Shown here: positions 1-8,421 of the stretch, in pieces
Numbering within the stretch: position 1 is the stretch's first letter
How the letters are laid out: every line of letters begins with the position of its first letter
The notes under the pieces: model-generated
Told to the model about the DNA's origin: nothing
Seen by the model: only the letters and a program-made list of their open reading frames with translations
The model's database searches: none
Program-made: the position numbers and the translations under genes
From: a virus
Length of the DNA stretch: 64,000 bases
Virus record (IMG/VR): IMGVR_UViG_3300022562_000124
Coordinates: 1-64,000 of that record
Reading direction: 5' to 3' (one strand)

Positions 1-146
1 GAATGGTCTAGAACAGTAGAACAGCCCATACAGATTTCAAGCTCTAGTGGACCTTCGGCAGTTTCCAGACATAGCTTGCCTGTCTTGTGTTTCTTTTTAA
101 GAACTGTTTTACAGAGAGGACACTTCTTTCTTTTCCACCAACTCAT
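1..146 (-). CDS. Small zinc-ribbon protein, 3' end outside window
   Basis: The start codon overlaps the stop of the clamp-loader gene in an ATGA arrangement, so the two are probably translationally coupled. The visible 48 residues begin MSWWKRKKCPLCK and contain two CxxC pairs (CPLC near residue 9 and CMGC near residue 40), the pattern of a four-cysteine zinc ribbon. The N-terminus is rich in Lys and Trp, which would suit nucleic-acid or protein binding. The C-terminus lies beyond the window edge. In T4 the gene after 44 is 62, but this does not look like gp62. Function is not recognised. Confidence 0.6.
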   Translation of the reverse strand, partial: MSWWKRKKCPLCKTVLKKKHKTGKLCLETAEGPLELEICMGCSTVLDH

Positions 147-1081
147 ACAAACTCACATTCTACCATTAGTTCAGTGACACATGCCATAAGGTTAATTTCT
201 GGATCAGCCACGAAAGCATGTTGGTACTGGTATTTAGATAGGATGAGAACAAGGTTTGGAATAGAATTCTTGGTGACATACATGCTTGCGTTGTCATAAA
301 GATTGCGGTAAAGAGCAGTGCAATCATTATCGACATTTTCAGCAACCCACTTGCGGGCTGATGTAAAGTCACGATCCTTCAGGAATCCGATAAGGTTCTT
401 GATAGTGGTTTCATTAAGGATTGCAATGATACCAGAATCGATCTTACCAGTTGCTGAATAACGCTGGATTTCGTTAATGGTCCTGCGCCAATCAGGATGG
501 AACTTTGTGATTACAGCAGCAATAGCAGCCTTGTCATAGTCCACGTTTTCCTGATCTAGGATTGTGGTGACACGCTTCATCATCTGCTTTGCAAGTGATG
601 GTAGGTCAGACTTCTTAATCTTGAAGTCAACCACAGAACAACGTGAGTCGGCAACAGCACCAATGATACGGTTTTTGAAGTTACATGTTAAAATGAAGCC
701 ACAGTTCTTTGAGAACTCTTCAATGAAGCCACGAAGAGCAGCCTGTGTCTGTTGTGTGAGATAGTCGGCTTCGTCAAGGATGACGTACTTGCGACCACCA
801 TTGAAGGAAATGGTAGAGGCAAACTGTAGGATATCGTCACGCAGAGTGGCGATGTTACCGTTCATAGAGCCGTTGATAAGAATGTAGTCACATCCTAGCT
901 CTTCTAGCATAGCGCGGGCTACAGTAGTCTTGCCACAACCAGCAGGACCAGAAAGTAGGAGGTTAGGGATATTTCCCTGATTTACAAATTCCTGAAAGGT
1001 GTTCTTTAGGTCTTCAGGAAGGATGGTGTCAGCGATAGTCTTTGGGCGATACTTTTCTACCCAGAGAAATTCATTTAGCAT
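143..1081 (-). CDS. 44: Sliding clamp loader large subunit (gp44-like AAA+ ATPase)
   Basis: This protein loads the gp45 ring onto primer-template DNA using ATP. The 312-residue length matches T4 gp44 (319). Visible motifs are Walker A GPAGCGKT at about 45-52, a DEAD-type Walker B at about 103-106, and the clamp-loader SRC motif (Ser-Arg-Cys) at about 146-148 that contributes the arginine finger. The opening WVEKYRPKTIAD is typical of clamp-loader and RFC subunits. It lies downstream of gene 45 in the same direction, as in T4. A gp62-like small subunit is not visible; it may lie beyond the window. Confidence 0.95.
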   Translation of the reverse strand: MLNEFLWVEKYRPKTIADTILPEDLKNTFQEFVNQGNIPNLLLSGPAGCGKTTVARAMLEELGCDYILINGSMNGNIATLRDDILQFASTISFNGGRKYVILDEADYLTQQTQAALRGFIEEFSKNCGFILTCNFKNRIIGAVADSRCSVVDFKIKKSDLPSLAKQMMKRVTTILDQENVDYDKAAIAAVITKFHPDWRRTINEIQRYSATGKIDSGIIAILNETTIKNLIGFLKDRDFTSARKWVAENVDNDCTALYRNLYDNASMYVTKNSIPNLVLILSKYQYQHAFVADPEINLMACVTELMVECEFV

Positions 1082-1103
1082 AATAAAACCTCATCATAAA
1101 GTT

Positions 1104-1128
1104 GGGGACAGAGGGTTACTCTGCCCCC
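1104..1128 (-). terminator. Hairpin between genes 45 and 44
   Basis: GGGGACAGAG and CTCTGCCCCC form a 10-bp stem with one G-U wobble and a 5-base loop, just after the gene 45 stop on the minus strand. The following tail has only a short T run (AACTTTATG), so it may attenuate rather than fully stop transcription into gene 44, or it may stabilise the clamp mRNA end. Confidence 0.6.
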
Positions 1129-1136
1129 TGTGTCAC

Positions 1137-1796
1137 TTAACCATTATAGCTTGAACTGGACTCCATTGCAATCCAATATTCTACGTCACTACCCTTAAAG
1201 TGGCCGATTCCCTTTGAGGTTGCGGACACTTCATAGTCGCCAGCCAGAAGCTTAACGTTTTCTACTGAAAAGATAAAGCGGAAGCTCTTATCAGTCTCGC
1301 CAACCTCAACACGATAGAAAGACTTGCTGCTATCCTTGGAGTTGAAGCCTTCTAGGTAAATCTTACCGTCTTCACCAGTAATAGCGATTTCAGGCACAGA
1401 GATAATACCAATCGCCTTCTGTAGGCGGGCAAATACATCACCCTTCATAGTGAAGTTTACAACCGCATCCTGTACAGCAACTTCCTTGTCAGGAGCAGCC
1501 ATAATGTTATCTGGTGCGGTAAAGAAGTATTCCAGCTTTTCAGCACCAGATTCGATAACGACTGATCTTTCCTTAGTGACAAGATCGGGATTATCAAATA
1601 GAGTGACAGCACTTAGGAACTGACTAAGGTCATAAATTGCAAACTGTGACTCAATATGAGTACTGATAGTTGCACGTGCCATAATAGAGCGAGTAGTAGA
1701 AATTGTACGAACCTCATTACCCGGTCTAAAAAGAATACCCGGATTGATGGAAGTGAAGTTGCGTAGAATTTGGATTGCTCGTGAATCAAACTTCAT
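1137..1796 (-). CDS. 45: DNA polymerase sliding clamp (gp45-like)
   Basis: This is the trimeric processivity clamp for phage DNA polymerase. In T4-like phages it is also the mobile activator of late transcription together with the late sigma factor. The protein is 219 residues (T4 gp45: 228). The start MKFDSRAIQILRNFTSINPGI aligns with the opening of T4 gp45. I chose the ATG at 1796, not a codon six residues upstream, because an AAAGG site precedes it by about 10 bases. Its neighbour 44 loads it, and gp55 for late transcription is encoded in the same block. Confidence 0.93.
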   Translation of the reverse strand: MKFDSRAIQILRNFTSINPGILFRPGNEVRTISTTRSIMARATISTHIESQFAIYDLSQFLSAVTLFDNPDLVTKERSVVIESGAEKLEYFFTAPDNIMAAPDKEVAVQDAVVNFTMKGDVFARLQKAIGIISVPEIAITGEDGKIYLEGFNSKDSSKSFYRVEVGETDKSFRFIFSVENVKLLAGDYEVSATSKGIGHFKGSDVEYWIAMESSSSYNG

Positions 1797-1814
1797 AATA
1801 TAGTTACCTTTCAA

Positions 1815-2669
1815 TTACTTCTTTTTCTTAAGCTGGCTAATGTCTGCCGTAGCAGGAGCACCAATTTGTGCTAGGTCAACCAGTGAACCACCAAACACAT
1901 ACATACCAACGTGCTGTAGCTGCATCCATGGGCAGAACCATACCTTCATACCAGCCTTACGTGACCATTGACAGAACATATAATCTTCTGATAGGTAACG
2001 ATTGGTTTCTGGACAAATTGGGGTATCAAAGAATGCCATAATCTGTCTAGAGCCATCAAACGCTTCGGTACGAATGTGGTCTGGTGTGTACATCTGTTCA
2101 GGATATGCTTCCTGAAACTTAAGGAAGGTTTCACGCTTGATCATCATGAAACCAGTACCAGCTTCAAGAACTTCTACAGGCTGGCCTAGCGGGATAGATG
2201 TAGAACCTTGGACAGGATTGAAAACGTAGTCACCAACATACTTTTCTAGGTTCTGTGGGTTCTCGTCAGCAAAGCCCTTGTCCACGGCTGTCTTGATCTT
2301 CTCCCATGATATACACTTTTTGGGATAAGGTCCAGCGATAATATCATATTCGTTGCTAGAATCTTCATTATCTGCCAGTGCCAGAAGTGCGATAACGTCA
2401 CGAGCATTAAACCCAATGTCAGAGTCGATGAACATCAAATGTGTGTCGCCAGAGCGAAGGAATTCATCGGCACAGTAGTTACGTGCACGTGTGATTAGTG
2501 ATTCGTTGAAAAGGAAGTAAAAACGAACCTGAATTCCGTAATGAGTTGCAAGGGCTGATAGGTCTGCAATAGATCGTGCAAACATACCAGAACACTGGCC
2601 ACCATACATAGGAGCAGCCACAAAAAGCTTACGCTGCTTCAGTTTTTCAATAGGTACCTTGATTTCCAT
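1815..2669 (-). CDS. GT-A fold glycosyltransferase-like protein
   Basis: A 284-residue protein resembling phage GT2-type glycosyltransferases. The N-terminus (LFVAAPMYGGQCSGMF) starts a Rossmann-like core, and LMFIDSDIGF gives a DxD motif near residues 82-84 for metal and nucleotide-sugar binding. A later GTGFMMIKRETF and SEDYMFC segment matches the acceptor-side motif in this group; a similar domain occurs in the third part of the giant glycosyltransferase at 54008-58762. The C-terminus is a lysine tail. Substrate and acceptor are unknown. It sits among replication genes, where such enzymes have been linked to DNA or virion modification; that role is only a guess here. Confidence 0.75.
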   Translation of the reverse strand: MEIKVPIEKLKQRKLFVAAPMYGGQCSGMFARSIADLSALATHYGIQVRFYFLFNESLITRARNYCADEFLRSGDTHLMFIDSDIGFNARDVIALLALADNEDSSNEYDIIAGPYPKKCISWEKIKTAVDKGFADENPQNLEKYVGDYVFNPVQGSTSIPLGQPVEVLEAGTGFMMIKRETFLKFQEAYPEQMYTPDHIRTEAFDGSRQIMAFFDTPICPETNRYLSEDYMFCQWSRKAGMKVWFCPWMQLQHVGMYVFGGSLVDLAQIGAPATADISQLKKKK

Positions 2670-2678
2670 AGTTTATCC

Positions 2679-3032
2679 TTAGTTCTTATCGGCTCTATCT
2701 TGTGCCTTCTGGTCACTATATGTGAGACCGTGATAGCGCACAGATAGCTTGGCGATATTCTGTTCAATTGTTTGTTCTCTTGTAATTCCAAGATTCTGGC
2801 GTACACCTTCCATGTAGAATTCAAGATCGCCAAGCTCTTCGATAACATTTTCGATATCAATGGGCTTGTTGTAGATAACGTGCTTCTTAACAGCGTCAAG
2901 CAGTTCACCGGCTTCACCAGCTACGCCAGTTGCCATGTGCCATAGGTCTGCCTTTTCTGGTGTAACGGTTGAAAGAATATCTTCACCCGGTTTTACCAGT
3001 GCAGCAACCATTTCAGAGTGTGTGATTGTCAT
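2679..3032 (-). CDS. MazG-like nucleotide pyrophosphohydrolase
   Basis: A 117-residue all-helical protein with the MazG signature: an ExxE pair in AGEAGELLDAVKK (about residues 40-43) and a second acidic set in EELGDL (about 65-69) that together bind Mg2+. Family members hydrolyse (d)NTPs to monophosphate and pyrophosphate. In phages they are proposed to clean or rebalance nucleotide pools or lower alarmone levels. The gene overlaps the next upstream gene by 4 bases and so belongs to the same transcript. Substrate choice cannot be told from sequence. Confidence 0.82.
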   Translation of the reverse strand: MTITHSEMVAALVKPGEDILSTVTPEKADLWHMATGVAGEAGELLDAVKKHVIYNKPIDIENVIEELGDLEFYMEGVRQNLGITREQTIEQNIAKLSVRYHGLTYSDQKAQDRADKN

Positions 3033-3322
3033 AGTGTATCCTTGCGTTCAAGATCATGTACATGTAGTGCAATAATGGCGTAATGGATGACCTTCATAAG
3101 GTCCTTGCGCCAATCTTCTGGGGTTCCCTTGTGCCCATAACGCTGTGCGTATTTTAGAATGTTTCCGATTGTGAAACCAATACCATGACCACCATCGATG
3201 ATAAATTCTGTGGCCTGATAGTTATTCTGGGAATAGTGCTCACCGTAAGTCTTGTTTACATAGTCGGTGATTTCTTGAAGGAGTTTTCCTTCGTTGTATT
3301 TATACTCGATTTTCTTGTCCAT
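3029..3322 (-). CDS. DUF3310-like small protein
   Basis: A 97-residue protein starting MDKKIEYKYNEG. I placed the start at 3322 rather than at an upstream codon because the longer version would overlap the deformylase gene heavily. The segment GFTIGNILKYAQRYGHKGTPEDWRKDL resembles the core of DUF3310/SaV-type phage proteins (N-x2-KY-x-RY..K-x-D-L.K). The family's biochemical role is unresolved; it is often annotated as nucleotide kinase-like. Its stop overlaps the MazG-like start by four bases, suggesting coupled expression. Confidence 0.6.
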   Translation of the reverse strand: MDKKIEYKYNEGKLLQEITDYVNKTYGEHYSQNNYQATEFIIDGGHGIGFTIGNILKYAQRYGHKGTPEDWRKDLMKVIHYAIIALHVHDLERKDTL

Positions 3323-3338
3323 AATATATTTGCCTCTT

Positions 3339-3836
3339 TTATTTGTTGCGGCGGCTAGCAATTTTAGCATCTTTACGTGCCTTTTCCAAGTGAATTCTAT
3401 TAGCACGTTGCTGATAGTTAATACCGTCAAGATGGTCTAGTTCATGTTGGAATACTCGTGCAGTGATACCATCAAATACACGTGTAAGTGTTTGTCCATT
3501 TGGTTCTGTATAGCGAACCTTGATTGTGCGTGGACGTTTTACCTTGACAAGAAAGTTAGGATACGATAGGCATCCTTCTTCAAGGTAAATCATATCTGGG
3601 TCCTGATCGACAATGCGAGGATTGAATACAGGAATAAGTTCTGCCCCGTACATGATAAATGCACGATACGGTAGGCCACACTGGTTTGCAGCAAGACCAA
3701 TACCGCCATTATGAATCATGGTTTCGGCAAGGTTCTCCATCAATTCAAGTGGATCAATTGGTGGATTGGTGAAGTCAAATGGCCCCATCTTGGTTTTCAA
3801 GATGGGATCATTACAGTCAACTAAATCATAAATCAT
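3339..3836 (-). CDS. def: Peptide deformylase
   Basis: Removes the N-formyl group from nascent proteins. The 165-residue protein has all three family motifs: GIGLAANQCG (about 45-54), EEGCLSYP with the metal-ligand Cys at about 89, and HELDH at about 131-135 supplying two His ligands and the catalytic Glu. It therefore looks active. Phage deformylases are known in cyanophages and other marine phages, where they are thought to keep up with heavy protein synthesis late in infection. The gene overlaps its upstream neighbour by 11 bases. Confidence 0.93.
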   Translation of the reverse strand: MIYDLVDCNDPILKTKMGPFDFTNPPIDPLELMENLAETMIHNGGIGLAANQCGLPYRAFIMYGAELIPVFNPRIVDQDPDMIYLEEGCLSYPNFLVKVKRPRTIKVRYTEPNGQTLTRVFDGITARVFQHELDHLDGINYQQRANRIHLEKARKDAKIASRRNK

Positions 3837-4350
3837 ATGCGTGTCTCAATAGGTCATAGATAACATAGCGGGCATCTGCATTTGCAGGGATCACGTGATA
3901 GTTGTACCCGCCTTCTTCTAGAAGTTCCTTGATTTGAACATCAAGTTCACGTGCTTCTTCTTCACTCTGATTACGACCAACCTGATGATATGGCTTTTCT
4001 CTTTCAAGAAAAATATTGATATTATCATAGGTATCGTATAGTTCGTAGATCATACTACGAAATGTCTTTGGGAGGTAATCTGGCTTGGAGTATACCATAC
4101 TTAGAAGCAAAGGGCTATCAGTAATTGCCCATTCTACCTGATCTTTTACACGATGAAGCTTACGATTCTGCTTCGCTGTAACGTATAGTTGGTCTTCGAA
4201 AATCTTATAACGCTGTTCCCAAGTAATTTCCTTGGCATATTCGTTAATTAGTTCTACACTCTTATTAGACCACTTCATAAGAGCAAATAGGTCTGCGGCT
4301 GTGGTAGATTTACCAGTACCGGGACCACCAAATAGGTTAATAACCTTCAT
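3826..4350 (-). CDS. P-loop ATPase/kinase-like protein
   Basis: A 174-residue protein beginning with an immediate Walker A motif (GGPGTGKST, residues 8-16). The rest fits a small P-loop nucleoside kinase or NadR-type AAA fold: a TDSPLLLS segment in the middle could be the Walker B/substrate region, and a charged segment FLEREKPYHQVGRNQSEEEAR looks like a lid with Arg residues. It may phosphorylate a nucleotide or NAD-pathway substrate, but none can be assigned. It is packed between the deformylase and a small acidic gene. Confidence 0.7.
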   Translation of the reverse strand: MKVINLFGGPGTGKSTTAADLFALMKWSNKSVELINEYAKEITWEQRYKIFEDQLYVTAKQNRKLHRVKDQVEWAITDSPLLLSMVYSKPDYLPKTFRSMIYELYDTYDNINIFLEREKPYHQVGRNQSEEEARELDVQIKELLEEGGYNYHVIPANADARYVIYDLLRHAYDL

Positions 4351-4351
4351 A

Positions 4352-4579
4352 TCAAATCCTCTTGTTTAGGACAGCCTCAAATAGTTTATTCAGAATCTGA
4401 TCTAGATTAGAATCTTCCATACAACGAGCAACATACAGTTCATGTACGATTGCCTCAACATCTGGTGTATCGATAGGATCATCAGACACAAAATAACAAC
4501 GGGCACGTAGCTCTTCGATCAAGTCACTATCATCAAAATCGTCTAGGTCTACGTCAACATCTACACTGATTGTTGGCAT
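4352..4579 (-). CDS. Small acidic hypothetical protein
   Basis: A 75-residue protein with a strongly acidic N-terminal half (VDVDVDLDDFDDSDLIEEL) and a predicted helical C-terminal half ending in NKLFEAVLNKRI. I recognise no family. It lies one base downstream of the gene before it and overlaps it in start/stop, so it is almost certainly translated as part of the operon. Confidence 0.6.
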   Translation of the reverse strand: MPTISVDVDVDLDDFDDSDLIEELRARCYFVSDDPIDTPDVEAIVHELYVARCMEDSNLDQILNKLFEAVLNKRI

Positions 4580-4767
4580 TACTTTTTCTTCCTATTTTCT
4601 TTTAGCCATTTCTTTTTATATTCTGGAAATGACATAGAAAACTCTGCACCAGAGTCCTTATACTCTTTCCATATTTTGGCGTTTTGGTTAGTAAACTTTG
4701 CTTTTAGTTTGCGTTTCTCGAAAGACAGTTCACGAGAGATATCATTTCCAGATTTTTTACTGACCAC
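4579..4767 (-). CDS. Small basic hypothetical protein
   Basis: A 62-residue lysine-rich protein (MVSKKSGNDISRELSFEKRK... ending KKWLKENRKKK). The composition would fit a nucleic-acid-binding or structural peptide, but no family is recognised. It overlaps the exoribonuclease-like gene by 11 bases upstream and meets the acidic protein gene downstream. The strongly basic and strongly acidic neighbours might interact; that is speculation. Confidence 0.5.
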   Translation of the reverse strand: MVSKKSGNDISRELSFEKRKLKAKFTNQNAKIWKEYKDSGAEFSMSFPEYKKKWLKENRKKK

Positions 4768-5233
4768 TTTTGTCTCCCACTAAAATATGCTTAAGTGCTA
4801 CGGCATCCCACCATGCATTATGCTGTACGGCACCCTTGACTTCTGTAGGATATGCGTCTACACGAACTACATCAAATTGTAGGCGAGGAACATTAATCAT
4901 GAGACCGGGACCAGTGATAACAGCCTGACACATGTAGCGAACATCATCTGGCCAATCGGTAATGATGTAGGGAACGTGGTCATCTTCTGCAAGATATGCC
5001 TGAATTAAACGGGATGCTTCTAGGTCTGAATTGACTGAGTAGAGCATACCGGGTAAAGGCGATGGAACATCATACAGAATAGGCACGACATTCTTTTCTA
5101 CCCACGGATCGTTAATTTGATCCAGATTGTGATTGTAGATGATGTAAAGACTTTCATTGTCTTCACGTACTAGGGCTAGGGATAACAGTCTACCCCCAAA
5201 CCCGTCAAATTCTGTGTCAAGGAAGTACTTCAT
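4757..5233 (-). CDS. DEDD-type 3'-5' exonuclease-like protein
   Basis: A 158-residue protein opening with FLDTEFDG, which supplies the first Asp and Glu (about D6, E8) of a DEDDh nuclease. A second Asp lies in ITDWPDD (about 93), and HNAWWDAVALK gives the His and last Asp (about 138, 143). The set matches the small Rv2179c-type exoribonuclease family. It could trim RNA or DNA ends during phage replication or host RNA turnover. It overlaps the next upstream gene by 17 bases. Confidence 0.75.
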   Translation of the reverse strand: MKYFLDTEFDGFGGRLLSLALVREDNESLYIIYNHNLDQINDPWVEKNVVPILYDVPSPLPGMLYSVNSDLEASRLIQAYLAEDDHVPYIITDWPDDVRYMCQAVITGPGLMINVPRLQFDVVRVDAYPTEVKGAVQHNAWWDAVALKHILVGDKSGQ

Positions 5234-5462
5234 TTCTCACTCCATAACTGTCCATAAGCTCAAATATCTGTTCTTGGCTCATGGACATAAGTTGTTCCAT
5301 TTTCTTCATGTTATGTTCACACATACGAACATAAAGTTCCTTGGCAGTGTTCTTAGTTATAGTTCCCTCAATCATAGCAGAAACTATCAAAGCTTCCTGT
5401 TCCAGTAGGATTGGTCGTTGCATAAACTTATCCAAAAACAAATTAAAGTCTATGTCGCTCAT
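5217..5462 (-). CDS. Hypothetical helical protein
   Basis: An 81-residue protein predicted to be mostly helical, with many Met and Glu residues (EQLMSMSQEQIFELMDSYG). No family is recognised. Its start overlaps the stop of the gene 46 homologue by four bases (ATGA), so it is co-translated with the recombination nuclease. Confidence 0.55.
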   Translation of the reverse strand: MSDIDFNLFLDKFMQRPILLEQEALIVSAMIEGTITKNTAKELYVRMCEHNMKKMEQLMSMSQEQIFELMDSYGVRNEVLP

Positions 5463-7171
5463 GCTGCTATCCTACTGAAATTGCTGTTCTTCTCAAAGCG
5501 AATGACAGTGTGGAACTTGTCGAACAGGGCATCACCCTTATGACTGATTATAAACGTATTCGTTTCCTGTGTCAAGGTTTCGAGAATCTTAAGGAATTCT
5601 TCTGTACCAGCCGCATCCAGAGACGAATCAAAGATTTCGTCCATGATCAATAGGTTGGTGCTGGCACTATTACGCATTTTGGCAATTGCTCTCCACGTAA
5701 ACATAAGAGCAAGGTCAATACGTAGCTTCTCGCCTTCTGAGAAGGAAGCATAGGAGAATTCATCCCTATAGCGAGACTTAATAGTTTCGTTGAACGAATC
5801 GTCTAGCTGGAAATCAACAAAGAAGTCCATGGCGGCAAGATACTTGTTGATAAGCTTGTTCATGATAGGAATGTACTGCTTGACAATCTTGGTCTTAATG
5901 CCAGTATCCTTAAGAAGGACAGCAGCAACATCATGGACAGCCTTTTCCTTGTATAGGCGTTCCTTCTGATCATGATACCCAGACAAGGCGGTCATATACT
6001 TGGTAATGTCTATATCAGAAGTGATTTCAACTTCCTGTTCACGAAGACGCTTGATTTCAGCATTCAAGTCGCTGATGTAACGATTCAAGAAATTGATCTG
6101 TTGGTTGTTTGACTGAATAGCAGTATTGAACTTCTTAATCTGTTCATTAGTGCGATGAATAAACTCTAGACGCTCTTCTGTTTTCAGAATTTGCTTTTCA
6201 ATCTTTGCCATGGCAGTAGTGAATTCATCGATCTTTTGTGTCTTGTTGTCAATCGAAGTTTCACGAAATTCTGGCTGAATACCCTGTAGACAGGTAGGGC
6301 AATTTTCATTGTCCTTATAGAATTGAATCTCTTTCTTCAGCTTACGAATCTTGGATTCCGCCTTGGACTCCATACCAACAAGCTCTGAGTGGCGATCACT
6401 AACAGTCTTGCTATCCGCTATCTGATTTGATAGCTCTTCTACCTGACTCATCATCCCCTCTACATTAATTTCATGTAAAGCGATTGCGTCAGCATGTTCC
6501 TTGATCTTGGCTTCCTTTTCCGCAATCAAAGCATCGTTGTTGGTCTTCATCTTTTCAATATGAGCGTTGTGCATTTCAATGCGCTGCTCAAGTAGTTCAA
6601 TTTCCTTATCAACCGCCTTCAAGGCTTCCTTGTTGTTGGAAACCTTTTCTTTAAGAAGAGAATTCATAACAGAGAAAATCTGAATGTCTAATAGGTCTTC
6701 GATGACCTTGCGGCGATCAGCAGCGTTAAGCTGCATGAAAGGAATATAGTTAGCGGACCCAAGAACAACAATCTGTGAGAAGGTCTTGAAGTTCATCTTA
6801 AGAATGTTGGTTTCAAAGTGTTCCTGAAAATCCTTTGAAGCGGCAGACTGATTAATAGACTGTCCGTTCTGAAAGATTTCGAAGACATTTGGCTTCATAC
6901 CACGGCGAACCATGAATTCCTTACCAGCAACCTCAAACTCCAATTCCACCAGCAAATTTTTATTTGTGATGGTATTGACAAGCTGTGGCTTATTGATATC
7001 ACGGTATGGCTTACCGAATAGAGCAAAGGTAAGAGCTTCGATGATGGTTGACTTACCAGCACCGTTCTCGCCAACAATCAAGGTTGACTTAGCTCTATCT
7101 AGCTGAAGTTCAGTGAATTGATTACCAGTTGACAGAATGTTCTGGTAACGAATTGTCTTAAAGCGAATCAT
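5459..7171 (-). CDS. 46: Recombination endonuclease subunit gp46 (Rad50/SbcC-like ATPase)
   Basis: ATPase partner of gp47 in the complex that resects DNA ends for recombination-dependent replication. The 570-residue protein (T4 gp46: 560) has Walker A GENGAGKST at about 34-42, two long coiled-coil arms, a zinc-hook CPTC near residue 293 between them, an ABC signature FSEGEKLRIDLAL near the C-terminus, and Walker B LLIMDEIFDSSLD. All key motifs are intact. It follows gene 47 by a few bases, as in other T4-like phages. Confidence 0.95.
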   Translation of the reverse strand: MIRFKTIRYQNILSTGNQFTELQLDRAKSTLIVGENGAGKSTIIEALTFALFGKPYRDINKPQLVNTITNKNLLVELEFEVAGKEFMVRRGMKPNVFEIFQNGQSINQSAASKDFQEHFETNILKMNFKTFSQIVVLGSANYIPFMQLNAADRRKVIEDLLDIQIFSVMNSLLKEKVSNNKEALKAVDKEIELLEQRIEMHNAHIEKMKTNNDALIAEKEAKIKEHADAIALHEINVEGMMSQVEELSNQIADSKTVSDRHSELVGMESKAESKIRKLKKEIQFYKDNENCPTCLQGIQPEFRETSIDNKTQKIDEFTTAMAKIEKQILKTEERLEFIHRTNEQIKKFNTAIQSNNQQINFLNRYISDLNAEIKRLREQEVEITSDIDITKYMTALSGYHDQKERLYKEKAVHDVAAVLLKDTGIKTKIVKQYIPIMNKLINKYLAAMDFFVDFQLDDSFNETIKSRYRDEFSYASFSEGEKLRIDLALMFTWRAIAKMRNSASTNLLIMDEIFDSSLDAAGTEEFLKILETLTQETNTFIISHKGDALFDKFHTVIRFEKNSNFSRIAA

Positions 7172-7179
7172 TATATAAT

Positions 7180-8238
7180 TTACTCCACGTAAAGAGCTTC
7201 AGTATACAGGCTTGTGAGAAATTTGTCCAGTTCAATATTTTCTACACCAGCTTCGATGTTGGTGACAGCCTTTCGCAGGATAGTTAGCGTATCCTCTGCC
7301 TCATCGGCTACGTCCTCATCGGTCATATGTAATTCAACATAGTCACCGATTACCTGTATATCGATGGCACCAGCCGCTTCTAGCTTATTGATGAAAAGGT
7401 CAAACCAGTATGGATTTGTTTTGTTCTTGACAATGACCTTGACGTAGTTATCAGCAAACTCATCAAAATAAATGTCTAGAACATCATCCATGTTTTTGTT
7501 CTTATCATCATAATCAATCATCTTGAAAATGGTGAATGGGTTCTTAATGAATTTTAGATCACGTGTGTCAGTATCAAAGATAAAGAAACCACGAGGATCA
7601 TCATAGTCTGCCCATGTTAGCTCATACGGTGTTCCAAGGTAATGAATGTTTCCACGACTTGACTTGTGGTGATAATGACCAGAGCACACGATATCGAACT
7701 TGTCGAATACCGAAGCATCCATACCATGCTCACTATAGACACCACGATCCATTTCAAACCCCTTTAGTTCAAGGTGTCCAAACAGAATCTGTGCATCCGT
7801 TTCCTTGACAAACTTCATAATGTCTGCTTCATTGTCAGAACAAATCCAAGGAATAAGAGCAATCTTGATACCATCAAAAAGAATTTCTTGATGGGTACTG
7901 TACGTCTTAATGTTGTCGTATTCCCCTAGCAGAAGCTGTGGAGAATTGACTTGGTTGGTGTTCTTAAAGAAGGTGTCATGGTTGCCCACGAACACATGCA
8001 CATCAATCCCCTTACGCTTTGCCACTTCAAAGAAAAACTCTCTAGAGCGGTATAGTGTAAGGAAATTGATGTACTTACGGCGATCAAACAAGTCACCAAA
8101 CTGAACAATGGTGTCAATGTTATTCTCTTCAAGATACGGAAATAGTGTTTCGGTATAAAACTTTTCGAAGTGATTGTGAAATGCCGCATGGTCATTTCTC
8201 GCTCCGAAGTGGGTATCACCCAACAAACAAATCTTCAT
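7180..8238 (-). CDS. 47: Recombination endonuclease subunit gp47 (Mre11/SbcD-like)
   Basis: Metallophosphoesterase nuclease that works with gp46. The 352 residues carry the expected motif series: LGDTHFG (about 7-12), QFGDLFDRR (about 47), VGNHDTF (about 84-90), a GHLELKG segment and SGHYHHKS (about 187). These are the Mn2+-binding residues of the Mre11 fold. T4 gp47 is 339 residues. It lies directly upstream of gene 46 in the same operon. Confidence 0.95.
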   Translation of the reverse strand: MKICLLGDTHFGARNDHAAFHNHFEKFYTETLFPYLEENNIDTIVQFGDLFDRRKYINFLTLYRSREFFFEVAKRKGIDVHVFVGNHDTFFKNTNQVNSPQLLLGEYDNIKTYSTHQEILFDGIKIALIPWICSDNEADIMKFVKETDAQILFGHLELKGFEMDRGVYSEHGMDASVFDKFDIVCSGHYHHKSSRGNIHYLGTPYELTWADYDDPRGFFIFDTDTRDLKFIKNPFTIFKMIDYDDKNKNMDDVLDIYFDEFADNYVKVIVKNKTNPYWFDLFINKLEAAGAIDIQVIGDYVELHMTDEDVADEAEDTLTILRKAVTNIEAGVENIELDKFLTSLYTEALYVE

Positions 8239-8244
8239 AATGAA

Positions 8245-8421
8245 TTACCTACGCTTTTTGTTTTGTTCCTTAGTCCAATTTTTAAGTGCGAGGTCACAAA
8301 AGTCTCTAACTGTCTCAAGGACAGTCGCTTGATTATACTTTACATGTTCCGGTGTAGTCTTGGACTGTAAAGATTCAACCATTTGCTGTACTATGACAGG
8401 CACTGAATTAAATCTACTCAT
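8245..8421 (-). CDS. Small hypothetical protein between genes 55 and 47
   Basis: A 58-residue protein starting MSRFNSVPVIVQQM. The start at 8421 overlaps the end of gene 55 and is preceded by GGAG six bases upstream; an adjacent ATG at 8424 is possible. Longer versions reading further into gene 55 are unlikely. It is basic at the C-terminus (KNWTKEQNKKRR) and predicted helical. No family is recognised. Small genes between 55 and 47 are common in T4-like phages. Confidence 0.6.
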   Translation of the reverse strand: MSRFNSVPVIVQQMVESLQSKTTPEHVKYNQATVLETVRDFCDLALKNWTKEQNKKRR